Source of the DNA: Haemophilus parainfluenzae
GTDB taxonomy: Bacteria > Pseudomonadota > Gammaproteobacteria > Enterobacterales > Pasteurellaceae
NCBI GenBank assembly: GCA_018381425.1
Contig: JAGZRY010000015.1
Coordinates: 1 to 15,706 of the forward strand
Length of the DNA: 15,706 nt
Direction of reading: 5' to 3'
Part shown: one piece after another, positions 1 to 8,048 of the stretch
How the letters are laid out: every line of letters begins with the position of its first letter
Numbering within the stretch: position 1 is the first letter of the stretch
Translations under genes and position numbers: made by a program
The notes under the pieces: model-generated
Seen by the model: only the letters and a program-made list of their open reading frames with translations
Told to the model about the DNA's origin: nothing
Databases searched by the model: none

Positions 1-762
<762 letters not shown>

Positions 763-788
763 TTACTCCTTAATCATTTTGTTCGCAA

Positions 789-817
789 ATTATAACATTG
801 ATTTCTACGATACATAA
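789..817 (-). promoter_or_regulatory. Probable galE promoter
   Basis: A perfect TATAAT -10 box reads on the minus strand at 794-789, with a weak -35 (TTATGT, 817-812) at 17 bp spacing. A start near 782 would put the CRP site centre about 72 bp upstream, a classical class I activator position, which fits a weak -35. Inferred from sequence only. Confidence 0.55.
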
Positions 818-834
818 ATTTATCCCCTCTTTTG

Positions 835-843
835 ACCGCACTT
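835..843 (-). repeat. Haemophilus DNA uptake signal (USS)
   Basis: ACCGCACTT, the reverse complement of the 9-mer USS core AAGTGCGGT, lies next to the CRP site in the galE/protease intergenic region. Confidence 0.85.
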
Positions 844-846
844 TGG

Positions 847-862
847 TGTGATCGTTGTCACA
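847..862. promoter_or_regulatory. CRP-cAMP binding site between galE and the protease gene
   Basis: TGTGATCGTTGTCACA is an exact TGTGA-N6-TCACA palindrome, the CRP consensus. It sits about 88 bp from the galE start and 100 bp from the protease start. It could activate galE from about -72, and could serve the protease gene from a class II-like position, though no strong -10 was found on that side (best TTTGAT, 886-891). Which gene it controls is not decided by the sequence. Confidence 0.75.
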
Positions 863-908
863 GAATAAACATTTTTCTCTGGAATTTTGATTTGAGTCAT
901 TGAAGCGC

Positions 909-938
909 TTCGCGATGAGGCGAATAATAGCCTGCGAA
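909..938 (+). promoter_or_regulatory. Possible 5'-leader hairpin of the protease gene
   Basis: TTCGC (909-913) pairs with GCGAA (934-938) and AGGC (918-921) pairs with GCCT (930-933), giving nine base pairs interrupted by a four-base bulge. The hairpin ends 13 bases before the Shine-Dalgarno sequence AGGA. A role in mRNA stability or translation is possible but not shown. Confidence 0.3.
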
Positions 939-963
939 AATCGAAAAGATAAAGGAAGACAAC

Positions 964-3900
964 ATGAAACCTCAAACACTTCAAAAAACTGCACTCGCAC
1001 TACTTGTTGGTTGGTATGCTGCTAATGCAGCCGCTTATTCTGAACAAGGCCAAGCCGGTAACACCAAAAGCTGGGAAAGCGCCGAATACCTCAAAGACTG
1101 GGGTTTAACCTCAATGAATGCCTCCACGGCTTATGCCCTTGGCTTTAATGGTTCTGGTGTGAAAATTGGCGTAATGGATTCGGGTGTGCTATTAAACCAC
1201 CCTGAATTTCAAGATGGTCGAATCCACGTTGTAAAAACAGAAGGGACTTATAGTAAAGATGGCATGCGTTATCCCGATGCCAAATTTGGTTTCGGTGGGC
1301 TAAACAAAGACCAACCTTTTGACAGCAAAGGCAAACGTAATTTTGATAAAAACAATAATGGGGATTTTATTAAAGGTGAAACATTTAGTATTGATGGCAG
1401 ATGGTATAAAGGCATCAATGACTCCCATGGAACCCATGTGGGCGGTACTATGGCAGCTAGCCGTAACGGCGAAGGAATGCACGGTGTAGCCTTTGGGGCA
1501 AATCTATATTCGGCAAATACAGGCGGTACTGATAATATGACTTATGGGCCAAATCAGGACTATGAGTTTTTCTTGCGAGGTTATTCTCAATTAGCAGCAA
1601 ATGGCGCCAAAGTCATTAATAATAGTTGGGGCTCGAACCGCCGAGTCAATTCCGCTTTTTCTCGAGCTAAGGGGTATTCTACTGATTCTGCATCGAACTA
1701 CCAATGGAGGGAAATTACCGAATATGGTGTTGCGATGATGGATATTGCCAACATTACTGAAACCACGAATGAAAAAGATGTAATGTATTTAAAAGATCGT
1801 GAAGAAGCAGCCAAGGCCTATTATCAATTTGCTACCCAGGGAGAAAAAAGTTTCTTAGATGCAGCATATGAAGTGGCTAAAGAGAAAGGTTTAGTTCAGG
1901 TCTTTACCGCAGGAAACCGTAGTTTGATGTCGGAATCCTTTACCCGTGCATCCTTACCTTATTTCCGTCCCGATGCTGAAAAATATTGGGTAAATGTTAC
2001 TGGTCAACGGGGCGGTGACGGTTATCCAAATGACGTGACGCCAACGAACAAATGGTGGAGCAAATATTATGATTACGCAAGTGGCAGTTACGGAGCCGCA
2101 TCCTCGGATATTCAGATTTATAACTACGCGGGTGATGCTAAATGGTGGACGATCGCTGCACCGGCAACGAATATTTATTCCGCGTATGTACACATTATGA
2201 ATGAGGATGACTACGGGGCAGTCAATAACGACAATTACGGTAGTCCGATTTATAAATCCTCCGGTGGTACATCTATGGCAGCACCACACGTAAGTGGTGC
2301 ATTAGGTGTCATTCTTTCTCGCTATCCATACATGACAACCAATCAAGCGCGTGATGTCATGCTAACCACAGCAAGACAAACCACGCTTCGTAAAGGGCTT
2401 GAAGGTAAACCGTTAGAACGTTGGGAAACTGAACAAGGTATACCGAGTAACGTTTGGGGGTGGGGGATTTTAGATCTTGGCAAAGCCATGTTTGGCCCAG
2501 GTCAATTCTTAGGAAACGTGGAAATCAACCTCAATCAAAATGATGTTTGGTCAAATGATATTAGCGATAAAGCCATCAAAGCACGTCAAGTCGAAGATCA
2601 AGCTGAAGCGGCAACTTGGACAACACGCAAAGCTGAATTACAAGCATTAATGCAAAATCATGCAGGAGCGACAGCTGAAGAAAAAGCAGAATATCAAGTA
2701 GGTTTAGCGCGTGAAGCCACTCGTAATGAACGTGCCGCACAAGGCTATGTTGGCGCACTCACTAAAAATGGGACTGGCACCTTAACCCTCACCGGTAATA
2801 ACAGCTTCACTGGTGAAATTACTGTGAATGAAGGTCAGCTTTCAGGGTTAAATCAATCTCTTGGTTCTACACAGCAAGTTATTGTGAAACAAGGTGCAAC
2901 ATTGGAAGTATTACCGAAAGCAGAAGTCACTAAACCAAGTGATAATGGATTTGTCACCAAAACCTTAACCAGCACCGCGAAAACGGTTACCGCAACAGTG
3001 GAAAAAGGTGGTCATTTCTTACTGAATAATGGTATTGCTAACGTCAATGCAACCTTTGCCGACGGCTCTATTTTAGTGCCAAATAAATTTGACGAAGAAA
3101 TTCTGCCTCAATTACAACAAAATCCACAAAAAGCAGTGTCAGTACAAGGTACTGGCTCATTTGTAGGAGCTGAAAATGCGATAGTTGAAACACCTCGCAC
3201 TTATGATTTCTTTGCCGTTAAAAATGAAAGTAATGCAAATACGCTGAAAGTAACCGTTCATAAAAAAGCCCTTTCATCTGCAGCAACCACTGAAAATGAA
3301 GTGGCTATCGCCAATGCATTAGATGCAGCGACAAACAGACCGGCTTACCAAAGCCTCATTTGGGGAACAAAAGAGAATGCTCGCCAAGCTTTTGCTCGTT
3401 TAAGCTATGATGAAGATCTCGCAGCTCAACAACACAACGTGTTAAATGGTTTATTGATTCGTCAGCAACTTGCTCAACCAGGTGCAGTAAGAGCTCAACT
3501 TAATGCAGGTACACAAATTTGGACAAGTGGCACCTTCACCCACTTCAGCACGGATAGTTTAAGCAGCCATGCGTACAATCAACTTGTGGGTATTGATGCA
3601 ACCATTGATACAAACAAACATTTAGGTGTATTTGTCGGCTCAACACAAAATAGCCACAAAATTGACCGCACTTCGAAAGATCGTGCTATACATTTAGGCT
3701 TAACAGCTGAACATCGTTTCAACGTATTAACACCAAAAATTGGCTTTATTCAAAGCTGGGGAAAACACGAACAACGTGCTGAATTTGCACAAGGTGTGAA
3801 AAGCCATAACCAAACACAAAATGTCTTTGCTGAACTTGCCTACACTGGCTTAAAAGGGGAACATTTTGCGATTGAACCTTATGCTGGCGTAAGCTATATG

Positions 3901-4269
3901 CATATCAAAAACAAAGGTATGACAAAAGACGAAGTGCAGTTAAAAGACAACAATCGTGATTTAATCATTACCTCTGTAGGTTTACGTCCATCTATTCCAT
4001 TTGCAATTGGTGGCGTTCAATTAAATCTATTAGGCGATGTAGCTTATCATCGTTTCCATAAAGATAAAGCCGCTGAAGGCAGCTTGGTAATCAATAATCA
4101 AGGTGTCGCGAATCTTTATGGTAAAGAATTGAAAAATGTCGTCACGACAGGTGTGGCATTACAAGCGCAATTCACGCCGACATTCAGTGTGAAAGTGGGC
4201 TATCAAGGTGCTTACAACCACGATACCAAAGCCAATAATGTGAATGCAGAATTACGCTTCTCGTTTTAA
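964..4269 (+). CDS. Subtilisin-like (S8) autotransporter serine protease, NalP/SphB1 type
   Basis: Predicted to be exported and to process or release surface proteins, as NalP does in Neisseria; its own substrates are unknown. The signal peptide is residues 1-24, ending ANAAA. The S8 domain spans about 45-520: Asp72 (MDSGV), His155 (DSHGTHVGG), oxyanion Asn318 (TAGN) and Ser437 (GGTSMAAPH) form a complete catalytic set. A charged, probably helical stretch (540-600) is followed by an autotransporter-associated beta repeat (602-626, TGTLTLTGNNSFTG). A linker (about 777-835) leads into a C-terminal beta-barrel (about 843-1101) ending in LRFSF, the usual outer-membrane terminus. No lipobox Cys is seen, unlike NalP. 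AAGGAAG precedes the start. Its 1101 residues are close to NalP's length. Family confident, exact orthologue not. Confidence 0.93.
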   Translation: MKPQTLQKTALALLVGWYAANAAAYSEQGQAGNTKSWESAEYLKDWGLTSMNASTAYALGFNGSGVKIGVMDSGVLLNHPEFQDGRIHVVKTEGTYSKDGMRYPDAKFGFGGLNKDQPFDSKGKRNFDKNNNGDFIKGETFSIDGRWYKGINDSHGTHVGGTMAASRNGEGMHGVAFGANLYSANTGGTDNMTYGPNQDYEFFLRGYSQLAANGAKVINNSWGSNRRVNSAFSRAKGYSTDSASNYQWREITEYGVAMMDIANITETTNEKDVMYLKDREEAAKAYYQFATQGEKSFLDAAYEVAKEKGLVQVFTAGNRSLMSESFTRASLPYFRPDAEKYWVNVTGQRGGDGYPNDVTPTNKWWSKYYDYASGSYGAASSDIQIYNYAGDAKWWTIAAPATNIYSAYVHIMNEDDYGAVNNDNYGSPIYKSSGGTSMAAPHVSGALGVILSRYPYMTTNQARDVMLTTARQTTLRKGLEGKPLERWETEQGIPSNVWGWGILDLGKAMFGPGQFLGNVEINLNQNDVWSNDISDKAIKARQVEDQAEAATWTTRKAELQALMQNHAGATAEEKAEYQVGLAREATRNERAAQGYVGALTKNGTGTLTLTGNNSFTGEITVNEGQLSGLNQSLGSTQQVIVKQGATLEVLPKAEVTKPSDNGFVTKTLTSTAKTVTATVEKGGHFLLNNGIANVNATFADGSILVPNKFDEEILPQLQQNPQKAVSVQGTGSFVGAENAIVETPRTYDFFAVKNESNANTLKVTVHKKALSSAATTENEVAIANALDAATNRPAYQSLIWGTKENARQAFARLSYDEDLAAQQHNVLNGLLIRQQLAQPGAVRAQLNAGTQIWTSGTFTHFSTDSLSSHAYNQLVGIDATIDTNKHLGVFVGSTQNSHKIDRTSKDRAIHLGLTAEHRFNVLTPKIGFIQSWGKHEQRAEFAQGVKSHNQTQNVFAELAYTGLKGEHFAIEPYAGVSYMHIKNKGMTKDEVQLKDNNRDLIITSVGLRPSIPFAIGGVQLNLLGDVAYHRFHKDKAAEGSLVINNQGVANLYGKELKNVVTTGVALQAQFTPTFSVKVGYQGAYNHDTKANNVNAELRFSF
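3665..3673 (-). repeat. Haemophilus USS inside the autotransporter gene
   Basis: ACCGCACTT core lies within the C-terminal beta-barrel coding region. Confidence 0.8.
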
Positions 4270-4286
4270 CGATATTCAATAAGACA

Positions 4287-4318
4287 AAAGTGCGGTCAGT
4301 TTTGACCGCACTTTTTTT
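4287..4318 (+). terminator. Intrinsic terminator built from two inverted USS copies
   Basis: A 12-bp perfect stem (4287-4298 with 4303-4314) has a four-base loop and a T run to 4318. The arms carry AAGTGCGGT and ACCGCACTT, the common Haemophilus arrangement of paired uptake signals as a terminator. It ends the autotransporter transcript and may also serve the minus-strand fghA remnant. Confidence 0.92.
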
Positions 4319-4320
4319 GG

Positions 4321-4948
4321 TTACTTCAAAAATGCCTCATGATAGGCAATATGCTCACCAATAAAACTGGCGATGAAGTAATAGCTATGATCGTAGCCTT
4401 TGTGGAAACGCACATCGAGCGGTTGATTTGCTGCACGACAGGTTTCAATAAAATCTTCGGTAAGTAATTATGTTGTCAAAAACTCATCTTCCAAGCTCTG
4501 ATCAATACACATACCTTGCACTTTATATCCTTGTTGAATGAGCGAGTTGGCATCATATTGCTGCCATTTTTCACAATCTTTCCCTAAATAAGCAGTAAAA
4601 GCTTTTTCTCCCCAAGGCACAAGACTTGGCGACAAAATGGACGAAAAGGCAGAAACACTTTGATAACGTTCCCGGTTTCGCAATGCTAATACCAAGGCAC
4701 CGTGTCCCCCCATTGAATGTCCCATAATGGAACGTTTGCCGTTGGTAGGAAAATTTTCCTCAATCAGACGGGACAACTCGTTCAAAATATAATCATACAT
4801 TTGATAATTCATCGCCCAAGGCTGCTCGGTCGCATTAAGATAAAAGCCCGCACCTTGCCCTAAATCGTAAGCCACATCGTTCGGCACTTGCTCTCCGCGA
4901 GGGCTGGTATCGGGGGCAGCCACAATCACTTGATGGTCTGCCGCATAC
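4321..4948 (-). pseudogene. fghA: S-formylglutathione hydrolase (FghA/EstD) pseudogene, N-terminus lost
   Basis: The intact enzyme hydrolyses S-formylglutathione to formate and glutathione after the AdhC step of formaldehyde detoxification. This remnant begins at YAADHQVIV, roughly residue 75 of a family of about 275, and keeps the nucleophile motif GHSMGG. It then meets an in-frame TAA (4468-4470) after DEFLTT. The reading frame continues past the stop into clear family sequence, including FHKGYDHSYYFI with the catalytic His, and ends at 4321-4323 in HEAFLK. The stop is therefore a single-codon lesion, consistent with CAA to TAA. Upstream the homology switches abruptly to truC on the other strand. 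Minus-strand frame to 4968 is open, but the first seven residues (MLTNLIP) are truC antisense. Two independent lesions make function very unlikely. Confidence 0.9.
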
Positions 4949-5553
4949 GGGATCAAATTGGTCAGCATGTTTTCCCGCTACACCGTTTAGATCGCCCCAC
5001 CTCGGGCGTATTGCTGTTTGCCTTGAATAGCAAAATGGCGAAAAGGATGTGTGAATTATTCGAAAATTATCAAATGGAAAAAGGTTATTTGGCGGTGGTT
5101 CGAGGTTATTTACAAGGACAAGCCAGAGTAGCGTATCCGCTCAAAGTGATTTTAGATAAAGTGGCGGATAAATTTTCGCAGGAAAAGGAATCGAAAGAGG
5201 CGATTACCGATTATCAAAGTTTAGCAGCAGTGGAAATGCCTTACCCTGTGGGCAAGCATCAAACGGCACGTTATTCATTGGTCGAACTTTTCCCGCAAAC
5301 GGGGCGAAAACATCAGCTAAGACGGCACTTGAAGCACCTTTTCCACCTGATTATGGGCGATACTAAATATGGTGACTTACATCAAAACGGTGCCTTAAGT
5401 GAACACTCAGGCGTAAATTGATTGATGTTACATTCGCATTTTTTGCGTTTCGTTCATCCGAAAACTTCGCAAAAAATCACGATAAAAGCACCGCTTGATG
5501 ACCAATGGCAAAGGCTTTTTCAGTTCTTTAATTCGAGTTTTCCTGATTTTTAA
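4948..5553 (+). pseudogene. truC: tRNA pseudouridine(65) synthase TruC pseudogene, 5' end lost
   Basis: TruC makes pseudouridine 65 in tRNA. Homology starts at RDQIGQHVF, about residue 42 of a family of about 260, and includes the catalytic loop HRLDRPTSGVLL and the conserved TGRKHQLRRHL. The first 40 residues and the native promoter and start are gone. The frame upstream (to 4888) is fghA antisense. A TGA at 5419-5421, where the family has Arg (GVN-R-LMLHS, consistent with CGA to TGA), interrupts the frame. Recognisable sequence continues to the natural stop at 5551-5553 (FPDF). Residue changes such as HLFHLIMGD instead of a conserved Pro before IxGD suggest relaxed selection. Confidence 0.88.
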
Positions 5554-5574
5554 TTAGACAAAAAGAGAAACAAA

Positions 5575-5745
5575 ATGGATAATGCACTAATTTCATTAAA
5601 GCATGAGCAACAACAAGAAGCGGTTGAAGAAATCCAGAAACTTGCAAAACAAGGCATCAGTATGGGACAAGCAATTCAAATTATTGCGAATCAGTTAAGA
5701 GAAAAAATATCAACAAAATCAATTAGATCAAACGGAGGGAATTAA
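5575..5745 (+). CDS. YoaH-like UPF0181 family small protein
   Basis: A 56-residue protein, MDNALISLKHEQQQEAVEEI at the start, with the family's HEQQQ-AVE-IQKL and SMGQAIQIIANQLRE segments: two short amphipathic helices. Function of the family is not established. It has a weak AGAGAAA before the start and lies 21 bases after the end of the truC remnant; I recall truC and a UPF0181 gene being neighbours in H. influenzae, so this pair probably moved together. The tail (ISTKSIRSNGGN) is not typical of the family. It carries the Shine-Dalgarno sequence (GGAGGGA) for the next gene, whose ATG follows the stop codon directly. Confidence 0.8.
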   Translation: MDNALISLKHEQQQEAVEEIQKLAKQGISMGQAIQIIANQLREKISTKSIRSNGGN

Positions 5746-6222
5746 ATGAAAAAAATGATGATTGCAACATTAGCACTTATTTCTGCTAGTGTAATGGCTG
5801 CACCTAAAACAGAAACCACATCTACTGCTAAAGATCCAATAAATGGTCAGCCTGCAGTTGTTTTAAATGTGTATGATGTTAGCTCAAAATCACCCAGCCT
5901 TGTAAAAGGAACTCAAATTTCAAGAAGTCAAAATCAACAACTCTGTTGGAGCTCTCTCAATGTGCCATTAACAGGCCGAGTACGCATTGCTGAAGCATTT
6001 TATGCACCAGCACCAACCAATTTTGCCTCTGAAGGAATGAGCGTTACTGCATCGGAAGACAAAAAAGAGTTCTTAATTGTTGGTGATGTGATTGCAAAAG
6101 ATAAAGAAAATATTACCCGTTGTTGGAAATTTGGTAAATCAGATCCAATTGGTAAATATGGAATGGAAGTGCAAATTGGTAACTATGTATTTAGAAACCT
6201 TGCATTTGAAATAGTAAAATAA
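5746..6222 (+). CDS. Small exported protein of unknown function
   Basis: I do not recognise this 158-residue family. Residues 1-18 form a signal peptide (MKKMMIATLALISASVMA, then APKT), so it should be periplasmic or secreted. The mature part is largely beta-strand-like with no further membrane segment. It has only two cysteines, both followed by Trp (LCW at 67-68, RCW at 126-127), which could form one disulfide. The start directly follows the yoaH-like stop and uses GGAGGGA inside that gene, so the two are translationally coupled. A 24-bp perfect inverted repeat follows. The frame is intact although both flanks are decaying pseudogenes, so it is probably expressed and under selection. Confidence 0.8.
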   Translation: MKKMMIATLALISASVMAAPKTETTSTAKDPINGQPAVVLNVYDVSSKSPSLVKGTQISRSQNQQLCWSSLNVPLTGRVRIAEAFYAPAPTNFASEGMSVTASEDKKEFLIVGDVIAKDKENITRCWKFGKSDPIGKYGMEVQIGNYVFRNLAFEIVK

Positions 6223-6240
6223 TATATAAGCATCAGACAA

Positions 6241-6297
6241 AAAATCTGCACCTTAATTAGTTGAACTAAGCAATCAACTAATTAAGGTGCAGATTTT
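6241..6297 (+). terminator. Perfect 24-bp inverted repeat, probable terminator
   Basis: Arms 6241-6264 and 6274-6297 are exact reverse complements around a nine-base loop, with AAAA at one end and TTTT at the other. It lies 18 bases after the exported-protein stop. The stem is unusually long and mostly A/T, with a short GC block (CTGCACC), so it could be a bidirectional terminator or the scar of a small element. Confidence 0.65.
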
Positions 6298-6352
6298 GTA
6301 TAGCCGATATCTGGATAAAAACCTTCTCTCTATTCCAACATTGCTAGCACAT
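6298..6352. other. Unassigned DNA at the adhC breakpoint
   Basis: Fifty-five bases between the inverted repeat and the point where adhC homology stops. I see no gene, promoter or repeat here. It is the right end of the segment that replaced the 3' part of adhC. Confidence 0.5.
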
Positions 6353-6772
6353 TACTACAGCCCATATAGAGATAGATCGGCTGACCTTGATAAGAAAAAC
6401 GCGTCGTGCCGTCCGGCATTAAGCCTTTATCTTGCGTATCACGCACTGAGACGCATAAGTTGGTTTTACCTGAACGGCAAAAACTCGCATTCGCCACATT
6501 CTGCAGTGTAAAGCGGAATAACGTGATCGCCTGGTTTTACACTTAACACATCTTCACCCACAGCAACAACTACACCCGCACCTTCGTGCCCAAGCACTAC
6601 TGGGAATACGCCTTCAGGATCGCTTCCTGATAACGTAAATGCATCAGTATGGCACACGCCCGTGTGAGTGTTACGAATTAACACCTTGCCTTTGCGTGGC
6701 ATTTCTACGTCAATTTCCACAATTTATAAGGGTTGATTTGGTGCGAATGCAACCGCCGCACGAGATTGCAAC
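6353..6772 (-). pseudogene. adhC: S-(hydroxymethyl)glutathione dehydrogenase (AdhC) pseudogene
   Basis: The intact class III alcohol dehydrogenase oxidises the formaldehyde-glutathione adduct and reduces S-nitrosoglutathione. The remnant runs from SRAAVAFAPNQPL to about residue 170 of a family of about 378 (YLYMGCS), including [13 protein letters not shown] (catalytic zinc Cys) and GHEGAG. Lesions seen: no start codon before SRAAV; an in-frame TAA at 6724-6726 where CAA is expected (NQPL-stop-IVEIDVE); and an extra T in a five-T run (plus-strand A run 6479-6483) that shifts [10 protein letters not shown] to CEFLPFR and a stop. After 6353 all homology ends, so the cofactor domain is missing. 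The three lesions plus truncation make it certainly non-functional. Confidence 0.92.
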
Positions 6773-6794
6773 TTTTTATTTATAAGGAAGGGAA

Positions 6795-7202
6795 ATGACT
6801 TACGCCACCGCTAAAGCTGCTGAAAAAATCGGTATCTCTGCCCACACTTTACGCTTTTACGACAAAGAAGGCTTATTGCCTAACGTTGGATGCGATGAAC
6901 ACGGTAATCACCGTTTTACAGATAACGACTGGCAATGGTTGAGTTTATTACAATGCTTGAAAAATACAGGAATGAGCTTAAAAGATATTAAACGTTTTGC
7001 GGAATGTACCATCATCGGCGACGATACCATTGACGAACGTCTTGCATTATTTGAAAGCCAAACAGAAAATGTGAAGTGCCAAATTGCTGAATTAAAACGC
7101 TATTTAAACTTACTGGAATACAAGTTAGCATTTTATCAAAAAGCCAAAGCGTTAGGCTCAGTGGAAGCCGTGAATTTGCCACAGATTCCTGAAACAACCT
7201 AA
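6795..7202 (+). CDS. nmlR: NmlR/AdhR MerR-family regulator
   Basis: A MerR-family transcriptional activator of the aldehyde/S-nitrosoglutathione defence genes in Haemophilus and Neisseria. It has 135 residues: winged-helix DNA-binding part 1-70 (KAAEKIGISAHTLRFYDKEGLL, written here as helix-turn-helix residues 7-28) and a C-terminal dimerisation helix (about 80-118). Cysteines are at 33, 54, 71 and 95; 54, 71 and 95 coincide with those reported in NmlR proteins, while heavy-metal ligands of true MerR are absent. GGAAGGG precedes the ATG. Its usual target adhC-fghA is destroyed next door and only about 20 bases separate it from the adhC remnant, with no recognisable promoter. Its own promoter may be altered. 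Confidence 0.88.
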   Translation: MTYATAKAAEKIGISAHTLRFYDKEGLLPNVGCDEHGNHRFTDNDWQWLSLLQCLKNTGMSLKDIKRFAECTIIGDDTIDERLALFESQTENVKCQIAELKRYLNLLEYKLAFYQKAKALGSVEAVNLPQIPETT

Positions 7203-7241
7203 GTTAAGAGTTTGGTCCAACTTTTGGGTTGGTCAAAGTTG

Positions 7242-7250
7242 ACCGCACTT
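7242..7250 (-). repeat. Haemophilus USS after nmlR
   Basis: ACCGCACTT core in the nmlR-ppa intergenic region, preceded by TTG as in many USS copies. Confidence 0.8.
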
Positions 7251-7272
7251 TTGCTCATGCTCATAGATAAAT

Positions 7273-7299
7273 AAAAAGGCATCAATTTGATGCCTTTTT
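7273..7299. terminator. Bidirectional terminator between nmlR and ppa
   Basis: An 11-bp stem (AAAAAGGCATC, 7273-7283, with 7289-7299) and AATTT loop, flanked by A and T runs so that it can act on both convergent transcripts. Confidence 0.88.
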
Positions 7300-7317
7300 A
7301 TTCATTAACATGAAAAA

Positions 7318-7848
7318 TTAACGTTCATTCCAACGTTTGATAGATTCACGAATCACTTCTTTCGCTTCTTCTACATCGCCCCAGTGAGTCACTTTTGTTG
7401 AACCTGGTTTTTTCAATGCTTTGTAGTTATTGAAGTGGAATTCAATTTGTTTGATTAATTGCGCAGGTACATCTGCAAGACTGTTGTATGCATTGCCGGT
7501 GTCGCGATCATCTGCTGGCACACAAACGATTTTATCGTCCACTTCGCCATCATCAACGAATTTCATCACACCGATTACTTTTGCTTCAAGGAATACACCA
7601 GTTGCAAGTGGTTGGCGAGTTAATAATAAAACGTCTAACTCATCGCCATCTTCGTCTAAAGTTTGCGGAATGAAACCATAGTTAGTTGGTTTTGCGAAGA
7701 TCGCTGGCTCAACACGGTCTAATTGGAACGCTGCAACTTTACGGTTCCATTCGATTTTGTGGCAGCTACCTTCTGGAATTTCATTTACCACATTGATAAT
7801 GCCGGCATCTACATCGCCTGGCGTTAAAATTTGATTAAAATCAGCCAT
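7318..7848 (-). CDS. ppa: Inorganic pyrophosphatase (family I)
   Basis: Hydrolyses pyrophosphate to phosphate with Mg2+, pulling biosynthetic reactions forward; cytoplasmic and usually essential. At 176 residues it has the same length as E. coli Ppa. The family signature DGDELDVLLL with three acidic metal ligands is at residues 67-76 (Asp67, Asp69, Asp72). Also seen are NYGFIPQT (56-63) and the basic KALKKPG near the C-terminus. AAGGA lies just before the start. Monocistronic, convergent with nmlR and divergent from the permease gene. No anomalies. Confidence 0.97.
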   Translation of the reverse strand: MADFNQILTPGDVDAGIINVVNEIPEGSCHKIEWNRKVAAFQLDRVEPAIFAKPTNYGFIPQTLDEDGDELDVLLLTRQPLATGVFLEAKVIGVMKFVDDGEVDDKIVCVPADDRDTGNAYNSLADVPAQLIKQIEFHFNNYKALKKPGSTKVTHWGDVEEAKEVIRESIKRWNER

Positions 7849-7885
7849 TGTTTTTCCTTTTTTTGATTACGTTAAAAACTTTCAG

Positions 7886-7894
7886 AGTATAGCA
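7886..7894 (-). promoter_or_regulatory. ppa promoter (extended -10)
   Basis: On the minus strand TGCTATACT is an extended -10 element about 38 bp before the ppa start. The upstream -35 region is only a T-rich stretch. Confidence 0.55.
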
Positions 7895-7974
7895 GTTTTT
7901 AGTCTATAAAAAAATATGCGAAAAACATCCTCAAAACTGACCCTCCTTCCCGCCAGACTGACAAAAAAACGATT

Positions 7975-7990
7975 GCGCAAACGTTTACTT
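7975..7990. promoter_or_regulatory. PurR operator upstream of the adenine permease
   Basis: GCGCAAACGTTTACTT matches the PurR box consensus (ACGCAAACGTTTNCNT type) at its conserved core CGCAAACGTTT. It overlaps the -35 region of the promoter that follows, so repression by purine-bound PurR is expected. Confidence 0.8.
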
Positions 7991-8009
7991 TTAAATAATT
8001 TGCTATAAA
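7981..8009 (+). promoter_or_regulatory. Promoter of the adenine permease gene
   Basis: Extended -10 TGCTATAAA (TATAAA at 8004-8009) with a weak -35 (ACGTTT, 7981-7986) at 17 bp, embedded in the PurR box. Confidence 0.6.
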
Positions 8010-8048
8010 ATAGCACGTCTTTTTTTGATTATTAACCTAGGGGACTTT

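Noticed and set aside
4888..4968. Overlapping divergent starts of two intact genes (truC-like and esterase-like)
   Set aside because: Each 'N-terminus' is the antisense of the other gene; both true 5' ends are missing.
6287..6511. Plus-strand 74-residue open frame
   Set aside because: Mostly antisense to the adhC remnant and starts inside the inverted repeat; no ribosome-binding site.
4468..6726. Stops and frameshift as sequencing errors
   Set aside because: The A-run at 6479-6483 could be one, but three separate nonsense codons plus two truncating junctions are not explained by read errors.
8025..8048. Upstream TTG start for the adenine permease
   Set aside because: No ribosome-binding site before it; TAGGGGA lies properly before ATG 8049.
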